Assembly (NCBI GenBank): GCA_032164245.1 | Contig: JAVMKO010000007.1 | Coordinates: forward strand, 3,720,001-3,784,000 | Reading direction: 5' to 3' | Length of the DNA stretch: 64,000 nucleotides | DNA from: Sternotherus odoratus | Taxonomy: Eukaryota; Chordata; Testudines; Kinosternidae | Part shown: positions 24,644-34,135 of the stretch, piece by piece | How positions within the stretch are numbered: position 1 is the stretch's first letter | Layout: the number at the start of each line of letters is the position of its first letter | Notes under the pieces: model-generated | What the model was told of the DNA's origin: nothing | What the model saw: only the letters and a program-made list of their open reading frames with translations | Database searches by the model: none | Position numbers and translations under genes: made by a program

Positions 24644-25319
24644 TCATGTACATATTCAGAAATACGGCTGTGCATAGGGAGTTAACCTCGGGAGACTCTT
24701 ATCTAGCCTACTCTGCTTATTTGTTACCAGTGGGTTAGTTTGGTTAACTTCTGCACCCGCAAGCTATAGACAAGTCACCCAGACTGACTTCCCTTCCCCT
24801 TTCAGGGTCTCCATTCCCATTAACCCCTGGTGGGTTTGACTCCCAGCTGCTCATCTTCTCTAGCCTGCCACAGAACCATGTTCAAACAATATACATCTTT
24901 CCGAGTCTGGTAACGCAGGAATGAAAAGCCAAACCTTGCAGCTGCCAGAGGGAATTGTCAAGCTATGTGGGGGGAAAGGCACTAACAATGCAGAGAATGC
25001 CTTCAGTAGTGAATCTGTACCCAGACATCCGCATGTACAGAAAGACTGTAACCCGGAGACCATTCCCTTGGAGTGACCACCGAAAACAGCCGATAGGTAG
25101 AAAGCACCAAACGGCAAGAAATTCCTCCTCACTCCCCAGGTGAAGCGAGATAAGGTGTACGCTAGCCTCCTGTTCCAATACCTTCCTTTTTCAGAGCCTT
25201 GCCTTAGACCTTAGTCCATCCCGCGCTTTGCTGCATGTTGGGGTAGCCCCATTTGCCATCAATGCCTATCAACTGCCCTTCTCTCCAAACCTTCCCATTT
25301 CAGGATGAGGTGTGTGGTG
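24644..25319. other. Unrecognised non-coding stretch
   Basis: No repeat or exon was recognised. Confidence 0.4.
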
Positions 25320-26420
25320 TCATTCGGAGCGGATCGTTTCCATGTTGGCCGCGGTCTTCCTCTCTTTCTTCTTGCGTTTCCTGGCTTCCATCCAAGGGTG
25401 GTATTGGGTCGCATTCTTTTTCCATTCTTGGCCTAGCCACTGGCGTCGTCTTGGAGCAGGGCCAGAAACGCAGAGCGGGAGAGGATGCAGACTTTGCTTC
25501 CTGGACTCCAATTCCCATGCAGAAGCTTGTTGGCCCAGAAGTTAACGGAGCCCTGACGGTCCACAGCAAGGGCGTGGCCCCACCCACTCCGTGGTGAGGG
25601 AGGGCAGTGCGATTTGTGAAGCCTTGGGGGGGAGGGCTGGGGAGGGGCTGTGTGGGTGATGAGAGCAGCAGTGCAGCTGGCGAGGCAGGAAGGGAACCAT
25701 GGGGAGGGGGGGAGCGAGAGCTGTGGGAGGGAGGATAGGAACTGAGCTCCTGCTAATGCTGAGGAGGCAGAGTCTAGTGGTGCAGTGGGGAAAGGGGCCT
25801 GCAGCCAAGAGCAAGGAAAAGCTGGACCGACGGAGGGGCCAGGCCTGCAGCTTGGAGCGGGGCCAGGCCTGTGGCGCTGCTGCTGAAGCAGGCAGCGGGA
25901 GGGGTTTGTGTCTAGACGAGCGAAGTGCTGAGAGAGCGCAGACGGGCAGGGCCTTGGCATGTGAATCAAATGAGGAGCTACCGTAAGCGACTTTGGTTTT
26001 TGCCCGTCATGTCCAGCAGCTGCAGGGATGCGAGTTTTTACCACAGCTCCCTGCCTCCCGCCCCACCCCACCTTCGCACACCGCTGCTCCCAGGGGCACG
26101 GAGCAGAAGCAGGGTGGCCGGTGCCCCCATCCTCCAGCAGGAGAGAGCGGCGTGCGGTCACGGTGTGGTGTGCCGCTCTTCAGCAGAGGGTCGCAGCTGA
26201 GGTGGGCAGCGGGGACTCACCCACCGTTTGCACGAGAGCTTGTTCTCACGGATACGTGGTGCGAGACACTCACAACGCACGAAGGAGGGTTACGCGGATT
26301 GAAAACCCGGTGGAAGGGCTGACGATAAATGGCCAGGCCAAGTGCACTGAATTAGAGCTTGGCGTACAGTGGCGCCCTAGTGGTCTTCAGCTTGGGGTGT
26401 GGTGGGGAAGGAAAAATGGC
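25320..26420. promoter_or_regulatory. CpG-dense segment, candidate CpG island
   Basis: CpG dinucleotides are frequent through about 1.1 kb (for example around 25330, 25450, 25825, 25920, 26150 and 26270) against a CpG-poor background. GC/CACCC-box-like motifs occur (GGGCGTGGCCCCACCC at 25571-25586, GGGGAGGGGCTG near 25639). It lies 3.2-4.3 kb upstream of the type III start codon. It could be an alternative first-exon promoter or a GC-rich repeat. Overlapping frames on both strands show no recognised domain. Confidence 0.4.
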
Positions 26421-27214
26421 CTCGTGGGCTACAGAGGTGTCACAGCATGAGCTAAGGAGGTGATCATCCCTGTTTACACCCTCCATAGAACTAGGCATTA
26501 TTCATTAATTAACTACATGGCGCTTGTGAGCCTGCCACATTCACATCTGTTCATCTCCACCCCAGAGAGATGTCAACAAAGAGGAGAAAACGGAGAGAAG
26601 AGTAATGAACTGATGAGTAGGGTAGAGGGACCGAGCTCCAGGGAGATTCAGAGAACTACCTATATGTGGTGTTCCTAAAAGGCAGCTCCACGTGGGGGAA
26701 GAGGGTAATGGGTTACATGTATTTGGAGGGATCCAGGTGTGTGAAAGGGTCATAGGGGTAATAAGAAAGCAAGATTTGGAAAAATTTAGGCTGAATAAAA
26801 GAAATCCAGTGGTGAGATGCATTAGAAGACGTGTATAAGACACTCAAACGTCATGGGACTCTTCTGTAGAAAGAGTATAATGCTCCCTACCTTACCTTGG
26901 CAATGTAAAGTGCGTGATTCATTGCCATGTGGGACGTATTTTGCAATACTTGCCGAAAGATGCAGTATTGATGCAAAGTATTATCAGCTACCTCATGCAA
27001 AGGTAAAAAGATAAGCCGCTCTCTGTGATCCAAAGCTCTCGTTCTAACAAAGGTTTCTGATCACATCATAAACCTTAAGATCAGATCCCACAATGGAATT
27101 ACAGGCTTAGATTGTTGATTATATAAAGAATGTTGCTATCAGCTGTGGGGTTTTTTTTAATGTATCCATGGGTCTCTCCCCAGAGTCTCACATGTTGTTC
27201 TGCCATGTGCTATT
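26421..27214. other. Unrecognised non-coding stretch
   Basis: No exon or repeat was recognised. Confidence 0.4.
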
Positions 27215-27222
27215 CTATAGTT

Positions 27223-27391
27223 CTTGGTTCTCAACCTGTGGGTCACTTGAAGCCCAATCAGCACAGAGCTGCGGCCCGTGTGTCATCCTCAGGGCCTTAC
27301 AGGTAGTATCTATATTGTGCGGATCCCACCCACAGAACACAGAGAGAGCTGCTTATGCAGCCCGCCATGGTAAATAGATTGAAAACCGCTG
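27223..27391. mobile_element. Charlie-like hAT MITE with 8-bp TSD
   Basis: A 169-bp element starting CTTGGTTCTCAACCTGTGGG and ending GATTGAAAACCGCTG, which are diverged inverted ends of the CAGTGGTTCTCAACC type. The 8-bp direct repeat CTATAGTT flanks it exactly at 27215-27222 and 27392-27399. Non-coding. Confidence 0.85.
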
Positions 27392-27399
27392 CTATAGTT

Positions 27400-28674
27400 G
27401 GTCAAACAAAGATACCCTGCATGAGTACCTTGGACTCCCATTGTCTACCACTGTAACATTTTGGCATTGTCTAGCGTAGGAGAGCTTGATTTCTGAACCT
27501 TCATGCTCAACTTGTTTTCATTTAAGAGCAAGTATTTGATAAGCATAGCTGAGCGCAGACCCCGATTGGTTTAATTTAATATAATGGGGCAAAGTCATTC
27601 CTGGTATAATTCCTTTGACACCAGTTGATTTTCACTAGGTATAAACGTGTCCCACTGGTGCCAAAAAGACTGCTGGTGGCAGTCAGTCTCAATAAACAGC
27701 AGATCACCCATGGAACGACCCAATATCAATAAACCTAGTTTATACAAAGATTATTTACCCTTACACTGAGGTCTTGGTGGGAGTTAGTTATTTTTAACTA
27801 CCATGACTAAATAAAAAGGAAACTAGGGCTCGGATACATCACCAAGTAACATTCGAAACAAGAAACAAAGCCAGGACAATGCAGTGGGACGGATTCTTTG
27901 TTTCCTTACACCTTTTGCCATCGTTCGCACCAGTATAAAATGGCAATTCTCGGGTGGAAATGATGCCACAAGGCGGAGGTAGGAGCTGAGAATCAGAGCC
28001 CCCTTTCTCATTGTATATCTTAATATTATGCCAATGTATTCCAGCACATAGGGCCGGATTCTGATCTTCATTACACCATTATAACTCTGTTGACTTCAGT
28101 GAAGCTGCTCCTTGATTTACGGTAATTTCAGTGCGGTATGAATCAGCATCATAGGATGTAATAGATCTTTGCAATGCAGAGGAACAATGGGCCAAGTTAG
28201 GAACAGAGCAGAAGCTTTATTAACGCTGGATTTCCTTGATCTTTGTCAATTTCAGGCAGGACCTAAACATTGTCTTTTCTGTATCATTAACATTACAAAC
28301 TAGCTCTGGAGAGAGTGATTTTCTTTTAAGAATGTTAAATTTATTTCCAAAACAATTTAAAAAGCTAGTGCTTTCCCCCCTCTATAATAATTTACAGACA
28401 AATTTGTCAAAGATTAAAATGATGTCCCTAAGATGCATCACCCTATTGTTAGAGAGTTAAACTTATTGGAGTGATTGGGAAGCAATGCTGTCTCCACGCG
28501 TCAGGCAGGAAGAAACTGCAGTAGAAAAGCCTCCTTCCCTTGGGAGAGATCGGATATCAGACTTGCTGAGCGTCGGGTCCAACCCATAAGCCTACCATCT
28601 ACACCCCCATCTCAGCTTTGTTAGATTGCTGTAATCGATTACCATCTTCTTCTGACCAAACAGTGGAAGGGAGC

Positions 28675-28680
<6 letters not shown>
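27400..28680. other. Non-coding stretch with MITE half near 28050
   Basis: Positions about 28050-28140 (GGCCGGATTCTGATCTTCAT and TTGACTTCAGTGAAGCTGCT) match a palindromic MITE family present elsewhere in the window. The rest is unrecognised. Confidence 0.4.

Positions 28681-28705
<25 letters not shown>
28681..28705. repeat. (GA)n microsatellite
   Basis: About 12 GA units followed by GCGCGCGC. It lies at the upstream border of the presumed type III promoter region. Confidence 0.95.
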
Positions 28706-28841
28706 CGCGCGCACATAACTGCTGCCTCCCTGCCTCCCTTTGATTTGATGGCCTTTATTCCTTCTAATTGGATAAAATAGGAAGTCACTAGTGGTCCTGT
28801 GTTGCTGGATGTACTGATTTCACACACAGCAGTCCTGCAGA

Positions 28842-28860
28842 GGGGTGGGGGCAGGGAGGG
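28842..28860 (+). promoter_or_regulatory. G-quadruplex motif
   Basis: GGGG, GGGGG, GGG and GGG runs separated by one- or two-base loops, fitting the G3+ N1-7 pattern. It lies about 760 bp upstream of the NRG1 type III start codon, followed by a 33-nt purine run at 28893-28925. Confidence 0.6.
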
Positions 28861-29105
28861 AAAGGAGAGAGGGTGTCCGTAGATCAGAGTGTGAGGGAGG
28901 AGAGGGGAAGAGAAGAGGAGGAAAGTGAGCGAGTGTGGAAGAAGGACAAAGGGGGGGGGGGAGGAAGGGAGTTACCACCCTCCTGGCATTGCTCTTCCTT
29001 TCAAACCTCTGTGTGATGATATTGTTTGCAGTGATGCTCAGAGAGCAGGCACCTGCTGCTCTGTAATGATTCAGCCTCTTTCTGCCGTGGCTTTAACACA
29101 CCAGG

Positions 29106-29279
29106 ATGCTGGTGCTACTGTCACTGTTACCTCTGCCGCTGCTGCCGCCGGTCCTGCCGCTCCTGATTTTGCTTTGGCTTCTGCTGCATGACAGTTGTTT
29201 TCTTCAGCTCAGCAGACACCAGCCTCTGCTGCTCAAGGTGAGGATCCAGCCTTTCGCTCTGGGCTACTGGTTCACTTAA
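29106..29279 (+). CDS. Upstream ORF, leucine-rich hydrophobic 57-aa peptide
   Basis: ATG at 29106 with A at -3 (a favourable Kozak position) opens 57 codons ending in TAA at 29277-29279. Residues 2-27 are almost entirely Leu, Pro, Val, Ile and Trp (it begins MLVLLSLLPLPLLPPVLPLL), followed by HDSCF and a mixed C-terminal half. This resembles a signal peptide or a membrane segment rich in proline. The ORF ends 342 bp before the NRG1 type III start codon. A strong donor-like AAG|GTGAGG falls after codon 44. Whether it is transcribed or translated is unknown; a CTG-rich leader could give such a peptide by chance. It could reduce downstream initiation if present in the mRNA. Confidence 0.3.
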   Translation: MLVLLSLLPLPLLPPVLPLLILLWLLLHDSCFLQLSRHQPLLLKVRIQPFALGYWFT

Positions 29280-29372
29280 TCCAACCCTTTGTGCTTTGTT
29301 GTGGGGCGGTCCCCCGAGCACCCCCACCGCCTCTCGGAGGAGCTGGGATGGCTTGAGAGGCGCTGAGGGAAT

Positions 29373-29380
29373 TATAAAAG
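29373..29380 (+). promoter_or_regulatory. TATA-like box
   Basis: TATAAAAG, a good match to the TATA consensus, in a GC-moderate context. A start about 30 bp downstream (near 29405) would give a leader of roughly 215 nt without the hydrophobic upstream ORF. Function not shown by sequence alone. Confidence 0.35.
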
Positions 29381-29621
29381 TGGCCAGGAAATGGGAGCTA
29401 AATAATTACTAAGCGACTCTATTTCTTAATAGGAAGGGGGGGATATTTTTATCCTGTCCCAGTTCAGATGGTGATTTTGAATTTGGACTCTCCACTGACT
29501 CTCCCGGCATGATTGTTGTCCCAGAGTTGGGTGATTGGATTTTTGTCTGTCTCATAGCAATGGACTGTGCTAGAGTAAAGGCCTTTTGGAGGTGAGCCGG
29601 TTGAGATTTTTCTGCTTAAAG

Positions 29622-30258
29622 ATGTCTGAAGTATCCGCAGAGACTTTCCCCCACTCCTCCACTCAGCTGAACCCCGCCGCGTCTCTCGAAGGGCTCCCGG
29701 CCGAGGACAACGTGTCAGGCTTGCAAACGGAGGACGCAGGAAACACAGGCCTGGCTGCTACTTGCTGCGTGTGTCTGGAGGCAGAGCGGTTGAGGGGCTG
29801 CCTCAACTCGGAGAAGATCTGCATCGTCCCTATCCTGGCTTGCCTGCTCAGCCTTTGCCTCTGCATTGCCGGCCTCAAGTGGGTGTTTGTAGACAAAATT
29901 TTTGAGTATGACTCTCCAACCCACCTGGACCCTGGGAGGATAGGGCAAGACCCAGTGATTTCAGTGGAACCTACTGCTCTGTCTGCTTGGGTGCCTTCAG
30001 TGGTGCATACCTCCCCTTTCCCGGTACCGAGCCCTGAAACCAAGGTTGAAGTTACAGTGCAAGCTGACAGTTCGCTAGTGCCCTCCGAGCCTTTCCTCTT
30101 GCCCTCTCTGCATAACCGTGTCTCAGATTTTTCATTGTTGTCCCCCTCCGCCGCACCTTCCTTCCCTCCGCCCACGCTGGAGCCCGAGCTGAGAGAGGGG
30201 ACCACCTTGTCTCAGGCACAAACGACAGACACTAATCTCCAAATCGCTCCCAAACTTT
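29622..30258 (+). CDS. NRG1: Neuregulin-1 type III (CRD/SMDF) N-terminal exon
   Basis: First coding exon of NRG1 type III, an axonal membrane-tethered ErbB3/ErbB4 ligand that in other vertebrates controls Schwann-cell myelination. 212 codons plus one base. Residues 48-60 are CCVCLEAERLRGC; 61-90 contain LNSEKICIVPILACLL and a cysteine-rich hydrophobic segment (about 66-84, Cys 67, 74, 79, 81), followed by KWVFVDKIFEYDSPTHLDPG (86-105). This is the cysteine-rich domain, nearly identical to bird and mammal type III NRG1 as I remember them; it acts as an internal signal anchor, so the N-terminus stays cytosolic. Residues 106-212 are a less conserved Pro/Ser/Thr linker ending TNLQIAPKL, which joins the EGF-domain exon. 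The start is ATG 29622 (A at -3); upstream the frame hits TAG at 29571 with no earlier ATG. The exon ends at a GTAAGT donor, phase 1, predicting a split serine codon as in other species. The EGF exon was not seen in the window. Confidence 0.95.
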
Positions 30259-30264
30259 GTAAGT
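30259..30264 (+). other. NRG1: Splice donor of NRG1 type III exon
   Basis: GTAAGT follows CTTT directly, giving a phase-1 intron. Without splicing, the frame reads two more codons (Cys, Lys) and stops at TAG 30264-30266. Confidence 0.9.
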
Positions 30265-30345
30265 AGCAGCCAGGTTTTTTCTTCCACAAAGGACTTTGAT
30301 TGTTCTGTGTCTTTTCCTTGCATCGGCCATTGCATGTTGAGTTTG

Positions 30346-30351
30346 AATAAA
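30346..30351 (+). terminator. Possible intronic poly(A) signal
   Basis: AATAAA lies 80 bp after the read-through stop codon of the type III exon, followed within 25 bases by a G/T-rich stretch (GTACTGGGGTG). Such hexamers occur often by chance; position just after a read-through stop is the only reason to list it. Confidence 0.25.
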
Positions 30352-32903
30352 CTGAGTGAAGTACTGGGGTGAATCAATTGTTGCTAGATAGACATGGTGG
30401 TTGTACCAGAAAGGATATTTTTTAAAGACTTATATCCTGGCCAGTTCTCAAGAGGCAAGTCTGTGCAGGTTATTTCATTGCATACATTATACAAAAGGAT
30501 GAATCCATTTATTTACATTTTGATTGGTATCCTTTTCATGTAATTTAGCATGCCATTTCAGTGATCAGTTTGATTTGCATATCGCTTTGAGTCCCCCTAT
30601 CTTTGTTAATATCATTGTCCTGTCTCTAAAGCACTTCTATTTCCTCTTCCCTGTCTTGCATTGCTGACAAATGCCCCTGCCATCTTCCTGAAGCAGTCGG
30701 GGTGAGTGCAGTGGGAAAAGGCTATAGAACATTTGTAGCAGCTTTAGAGGTTCCAGAGTTCTTAATGTAGCAATTACAATTATGGCTACTTTTTCATTTG
30801 GGGCTCATTATAGGGTGTGTGTTTTTTCCTCCTCAAGGGTCTGATGCTGGAAAACCTTACTCATGAGTGTTGTCTCATTGATTTAGCTAGGGTGACTTGG
30901 TTAAGGAGCTCGTACATGTAGAATGGGACCCTGAATTAACCTTTTACAAATCAAGCTTCTGGAGAAATTTCTCCATGCTCATTGCAAAACAAAGTAATGT
31001 CTTGCTGAAATATGATTTATTCGACGTTTCATTGTAACCTGTCCGATGGGACCAGGTTAGGCCGGATCTCCTGAATTCTTGTAAATGAAAAGACAGTGTG
31101 CTGCTGTGCTAGAGACCAGTCCTGGTATCCACAATTGAGGTCTGGCAACAAATTTTGTTGTAAGCTTGCTTGGGAGAACCTCTAGTTTCCTTCCTTTGTG
31201 CCCTTCCTAAACCACTGCAGGCTGATGACTTGGTGATTCGTGTGTACTTGGCCTCATCCTGGTTCCATGGAAATCAGTGAGAGTTTTGCCACTGAATCCA
31301 GCCTTGGAGCATGTTCAGACTCAATGTAGGCATTGGGAGCACCGTTTACTCTTCCAGTAATCCTCTTGGGTTAGGTATGGTTTATATTAGAATATATCTT
31401 GAGCCAGATCCTCAACTGGTACACATATGTATACCTCCATTGACTTGACCCGTGGCCCAGTTAGTATAACCCAGGGATATCGAAAGGAAAATTTAAAGAT
31501 ATAAATGTATAACCCTATGTGGCCTTTTGCTTCAATGTTGGGTTGCTGTTAGATGGAGAGTAAGTTTTCTGAGGATAAGCGTCTGATAAGAAAACCCAGG
31601 TGGTGCAGTCATACAAAAGCTTGATTTGCCTAGTTTAAGATCAGTTGGGAGACTGTGGATTAAGTTAGTGGGACCAGCTTTTGCAGTGATGACAAAGGGT
31701 TTTTTCCTCGTTAGCACAGCCACTCCTTTTTGTAGCAGTATCACCTACAAATCGCCTCCGTATCATTAAAGGTGTGACAGATGTCACTGCAATCCCCACC
31801 TCCTTGCACCTGGCAAAGTGACCCGAGAACACCATGAAATGGCTTGTGGGCGGGGGGAATCAAAAGCAGCTTCTGCAAAAGAGCAAGAACAACACAGCAA
31901 CATACCACCCTGCAGTAGTCAGCACGGAAGAGCTGGTTTGCTCTCACTTGATCACTCAGAGTCTGAAGTAAATGAAAAAAGACTAGCTGGTGAACAGTCC
32001 ACAGGCAACAAGCCAATATCTGCGTTCAGATCCACTTACATCTGGGAAATAAAGGGCTGTCCGGGAATTAATTTTTTTAGATAAATATCTACTAAGTGTG
32101 TTAAGGAATCTGACTTCCACATAGATCTTGATAGAAAGAAAAGAGGGGCTTGGCAATTGATTTTGTTTGGTTTGCACTGAGTGGGGAAGATTTACGGCTG
32201 CCTAAAAGCGTAAGTGTAGCAAGTTTGGAAGCGTCAAGCAGCTGCCGTTCCTTGAATCCCTGTGGACATGAGGGGTGGGAAGGCAGGTTGCACAATATTT
32301 GCCACAGAGTTCAAAGAGGCATTTGGTCCTGAGGTTTTTGAAACTGCATTTCGAAGGTATTCTATTTGATGCCCAGCAAAAGTTAGAGGGAAAAACAAGA
32401 AACTGCACTGAAACTTTATTGTTTATGAACATTTGTGTGAAGTATCAAATTCTGGGAAGGGTGCCTCAGGAAGGTGCCTCTGCAAATTGGATTGGCCTTA
32501 TGGCATCTCACCCTCTCTTCTTTTTCCGGCATGACTAGATAATTTAGTCAGGAAAAGCATGAGAGCTTTCCCTTTGCATTGATGATTTTTTCATCCAGGA
32601 CTAAATAAGAGCTATCGTGGCTCCTATTCTGTGACTGACGTATCATTTCTGAACCAGACCCTTCAGTGCACTTTAGAATCTGTGTCTCCTCTTCTCTTTT
32701 CTATCTAACTCAGCATATTCTGTTTAGAGCTATACCCTTCAAGGTCATAGTCTGTTGAGGGCTAATTGAGTCTTCTTTATCCTGGAATCTGGGAGAGAGC
32801 AGGAGAGAGACAGTCCTAGTAATTGTGTCACCTGTGTTAGTCCCAAGACCAGTCTCCCTTGTATTATTATACTTTGTGTTGTCTCCGTACAGAAATAATG
32901 CCT

Positions 32904-32924
32904 TTCCTTCCTTCCTTCCTTCCT
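32904..32924. repeat. (TTCC)n microsatellite
   Basis: Five consecutive TTCC units in the intron. Confidence 0.9.
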
Positions 32925-33939
32925 ATTGTCATTTTTCCTTTGCTGAAACAGAAAACAGAAGCAAACATTTTTAAGTGTCCACATGCGTGCGGCATGTCAG
33001 TTTCAGCTACATTTTATGTGTTAAATAGGTATACAGTGCAGGAAATAAATTCTGTTTTTTTCGGTAAGTGCAATCCTGCAGCAATGCATCACCCACTCTA
33101 ATGATTATGTTTCCGTAGCCCTCTAATGGGTATGTTTTCATAATAATTGTTTTGTTTATAGCTGCGTAATATCCAAACTATTCCTTCCTCCCGATAGATG
33201 TTTAAGCTGCTTTCACTTTCCGTTTAAATGAATTGTGCCCAAACCAAGTAAGTTCTTAAACCTATTCATGTGAACAAAATTGATAAGATGCAAGTGAAGG
33301 TAGGGGATAGATTGTAGCTAGAAAGCTGTGGTGGTCGCCTTAAGATCTCAGTAACATTCGAGTTAGAGCCATGGGTTTTATAGTTCCTCTGGTCAGTCAC
33401 AGGCTCTGATTCACCACTTCCTCACACCTTGGCCTGAGTCTTTGTAGGCCTGCATCTTGCGTGATCAATGGCATCCATGCAAAGTAACCGTAAAGCACTC
33501 AGCTCCTGACTTCGCACTAGTGAAAAGGACAGCCTTTGGTGCAGGGCAAGAGCGAAATGGTCCCCAGTACTCTGGTTGGGTGGTATTTAACACTCCCCTT
33601 GCCTGGGTGTAATTGACTGCACGGGGGGGGTCAGATTCTGCTCTCGGGGTGCGTCACTGGAAATCAGAAGTAAATCCATTTTGCCAGAGCAGCTTAGATT
33701 AATATATCCGCCCAGATGAGTGCATCCTTTGGCACAAGCCTGGGCAGGCATCTTGCGTGGCACTTCAGAGCTGTCCCAGGCAGGCTTCCATGGCTCCTTT
33801 GTCTTTTTATCTTTTCATTTTTCTTTTCCCCCCCGATGCCTGGTTTGACGTTTCTGGCTGAAGTGCTGCCTTGTTTTGACTAAAATCCTGGGCTCTTTAA
33901 GGCAGCCTGGCCTTCCTACTTTCCCCATTCTTATACATA

Positions 33940-34135
33940 CTGAGCAGCCTATGGAACTATGGTCAGCCTAAGACTCATGAATTCTAATTCCACCTCTGCC
34001 AGTGACTGTCGCTATGAACAAATGACCCCTCGCTTCCTCAGTTTCTCCATTTGTGAAATGAGGATGATAACATGTCTCCCTCTCCCAGGGGTTAGCTTTT
34101 GCTGGCACTGGGCATTAAAGATGGAAAACGGTAAG
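33940..34135 (+). mobile_element. Cry/MIR-type SINE
   Basis: Contains AATTCCACCTCTGCCAGTGA, CTTCCTCAGTTTCTCCATTT and GTGAAATGAGGATGATAAC, the order found in tRNA-derived SINEs of turtles and in MIR. A 159-codon open frame crosses it but has no protein similarity that I recognise. Confidence 0.7.

Larger units (their letters stand above)
1..28639 (+). other. NRG1: Non-coding sequence upstream of NRG1 type III exon
   Basis: No exon was recognised here on either strand. In mammals and birds the type III first exon lies downstream of the type I and type II first exons, so this stretch is probably intron for those isoforms and distal promoter for type III; that is inference from known locus order. 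Open frames of 60-170 codons occur but fall in repeats or low-complexity GC-rich sequence. Recognisable repeats are listed separately. Confidence 0.6.
28640..29621 (+). promoter_or_regulatory. NRG1: Presumed NRG1 type III promoter and 5' leader
   Basis: About 1 kb immediately upstream of the type III start codon. Seen directly: a GA microsatellite (28681-28705); a four-run G motif (28842-28860); a 33-nt all-purine run (28893-28925); eleven Gs (28951-28961); an acceptor-like TTGTTTGCAG ending at 29031; a hydrophobic upstream ORF (29106-29279) crossing a donor-like AAG|GTGAGG at 29237/29238; and a TATA-like ATTATAAAAG at 29371-29380, about 245 bp before the start codon. An in-frame TAG at 29571-29573 closes the main frame upstream. 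Transcription start cannot be placed from sequence: a start near 29400 would leave out the upstream ORF, an earlier start would include it. Confidence 0.55.

Noticed and set aside
25320..25511. Antisense frame ending in a lysine/arginine-rich tail
   Set aside because: Looks like a basic protein end, but there is no recognised family, no splice context and overlapping frames are equally open.
26370..26386. CTCF-like GGCGCCCTAGTGG
   Set aside because: Its reverse complement lacks the two extra Gs of the core and does not fit the consensus spacing.
28925..29191. Open frame ending in an alanine-rich stretch upstream of NRG1
   Set aside because: It lacks an ATG start at the stated beginning, and the alanines come from the same CTG/CCG-rich leader read in another frame; the ATG-initiated frame at 29106 is the better candidate.
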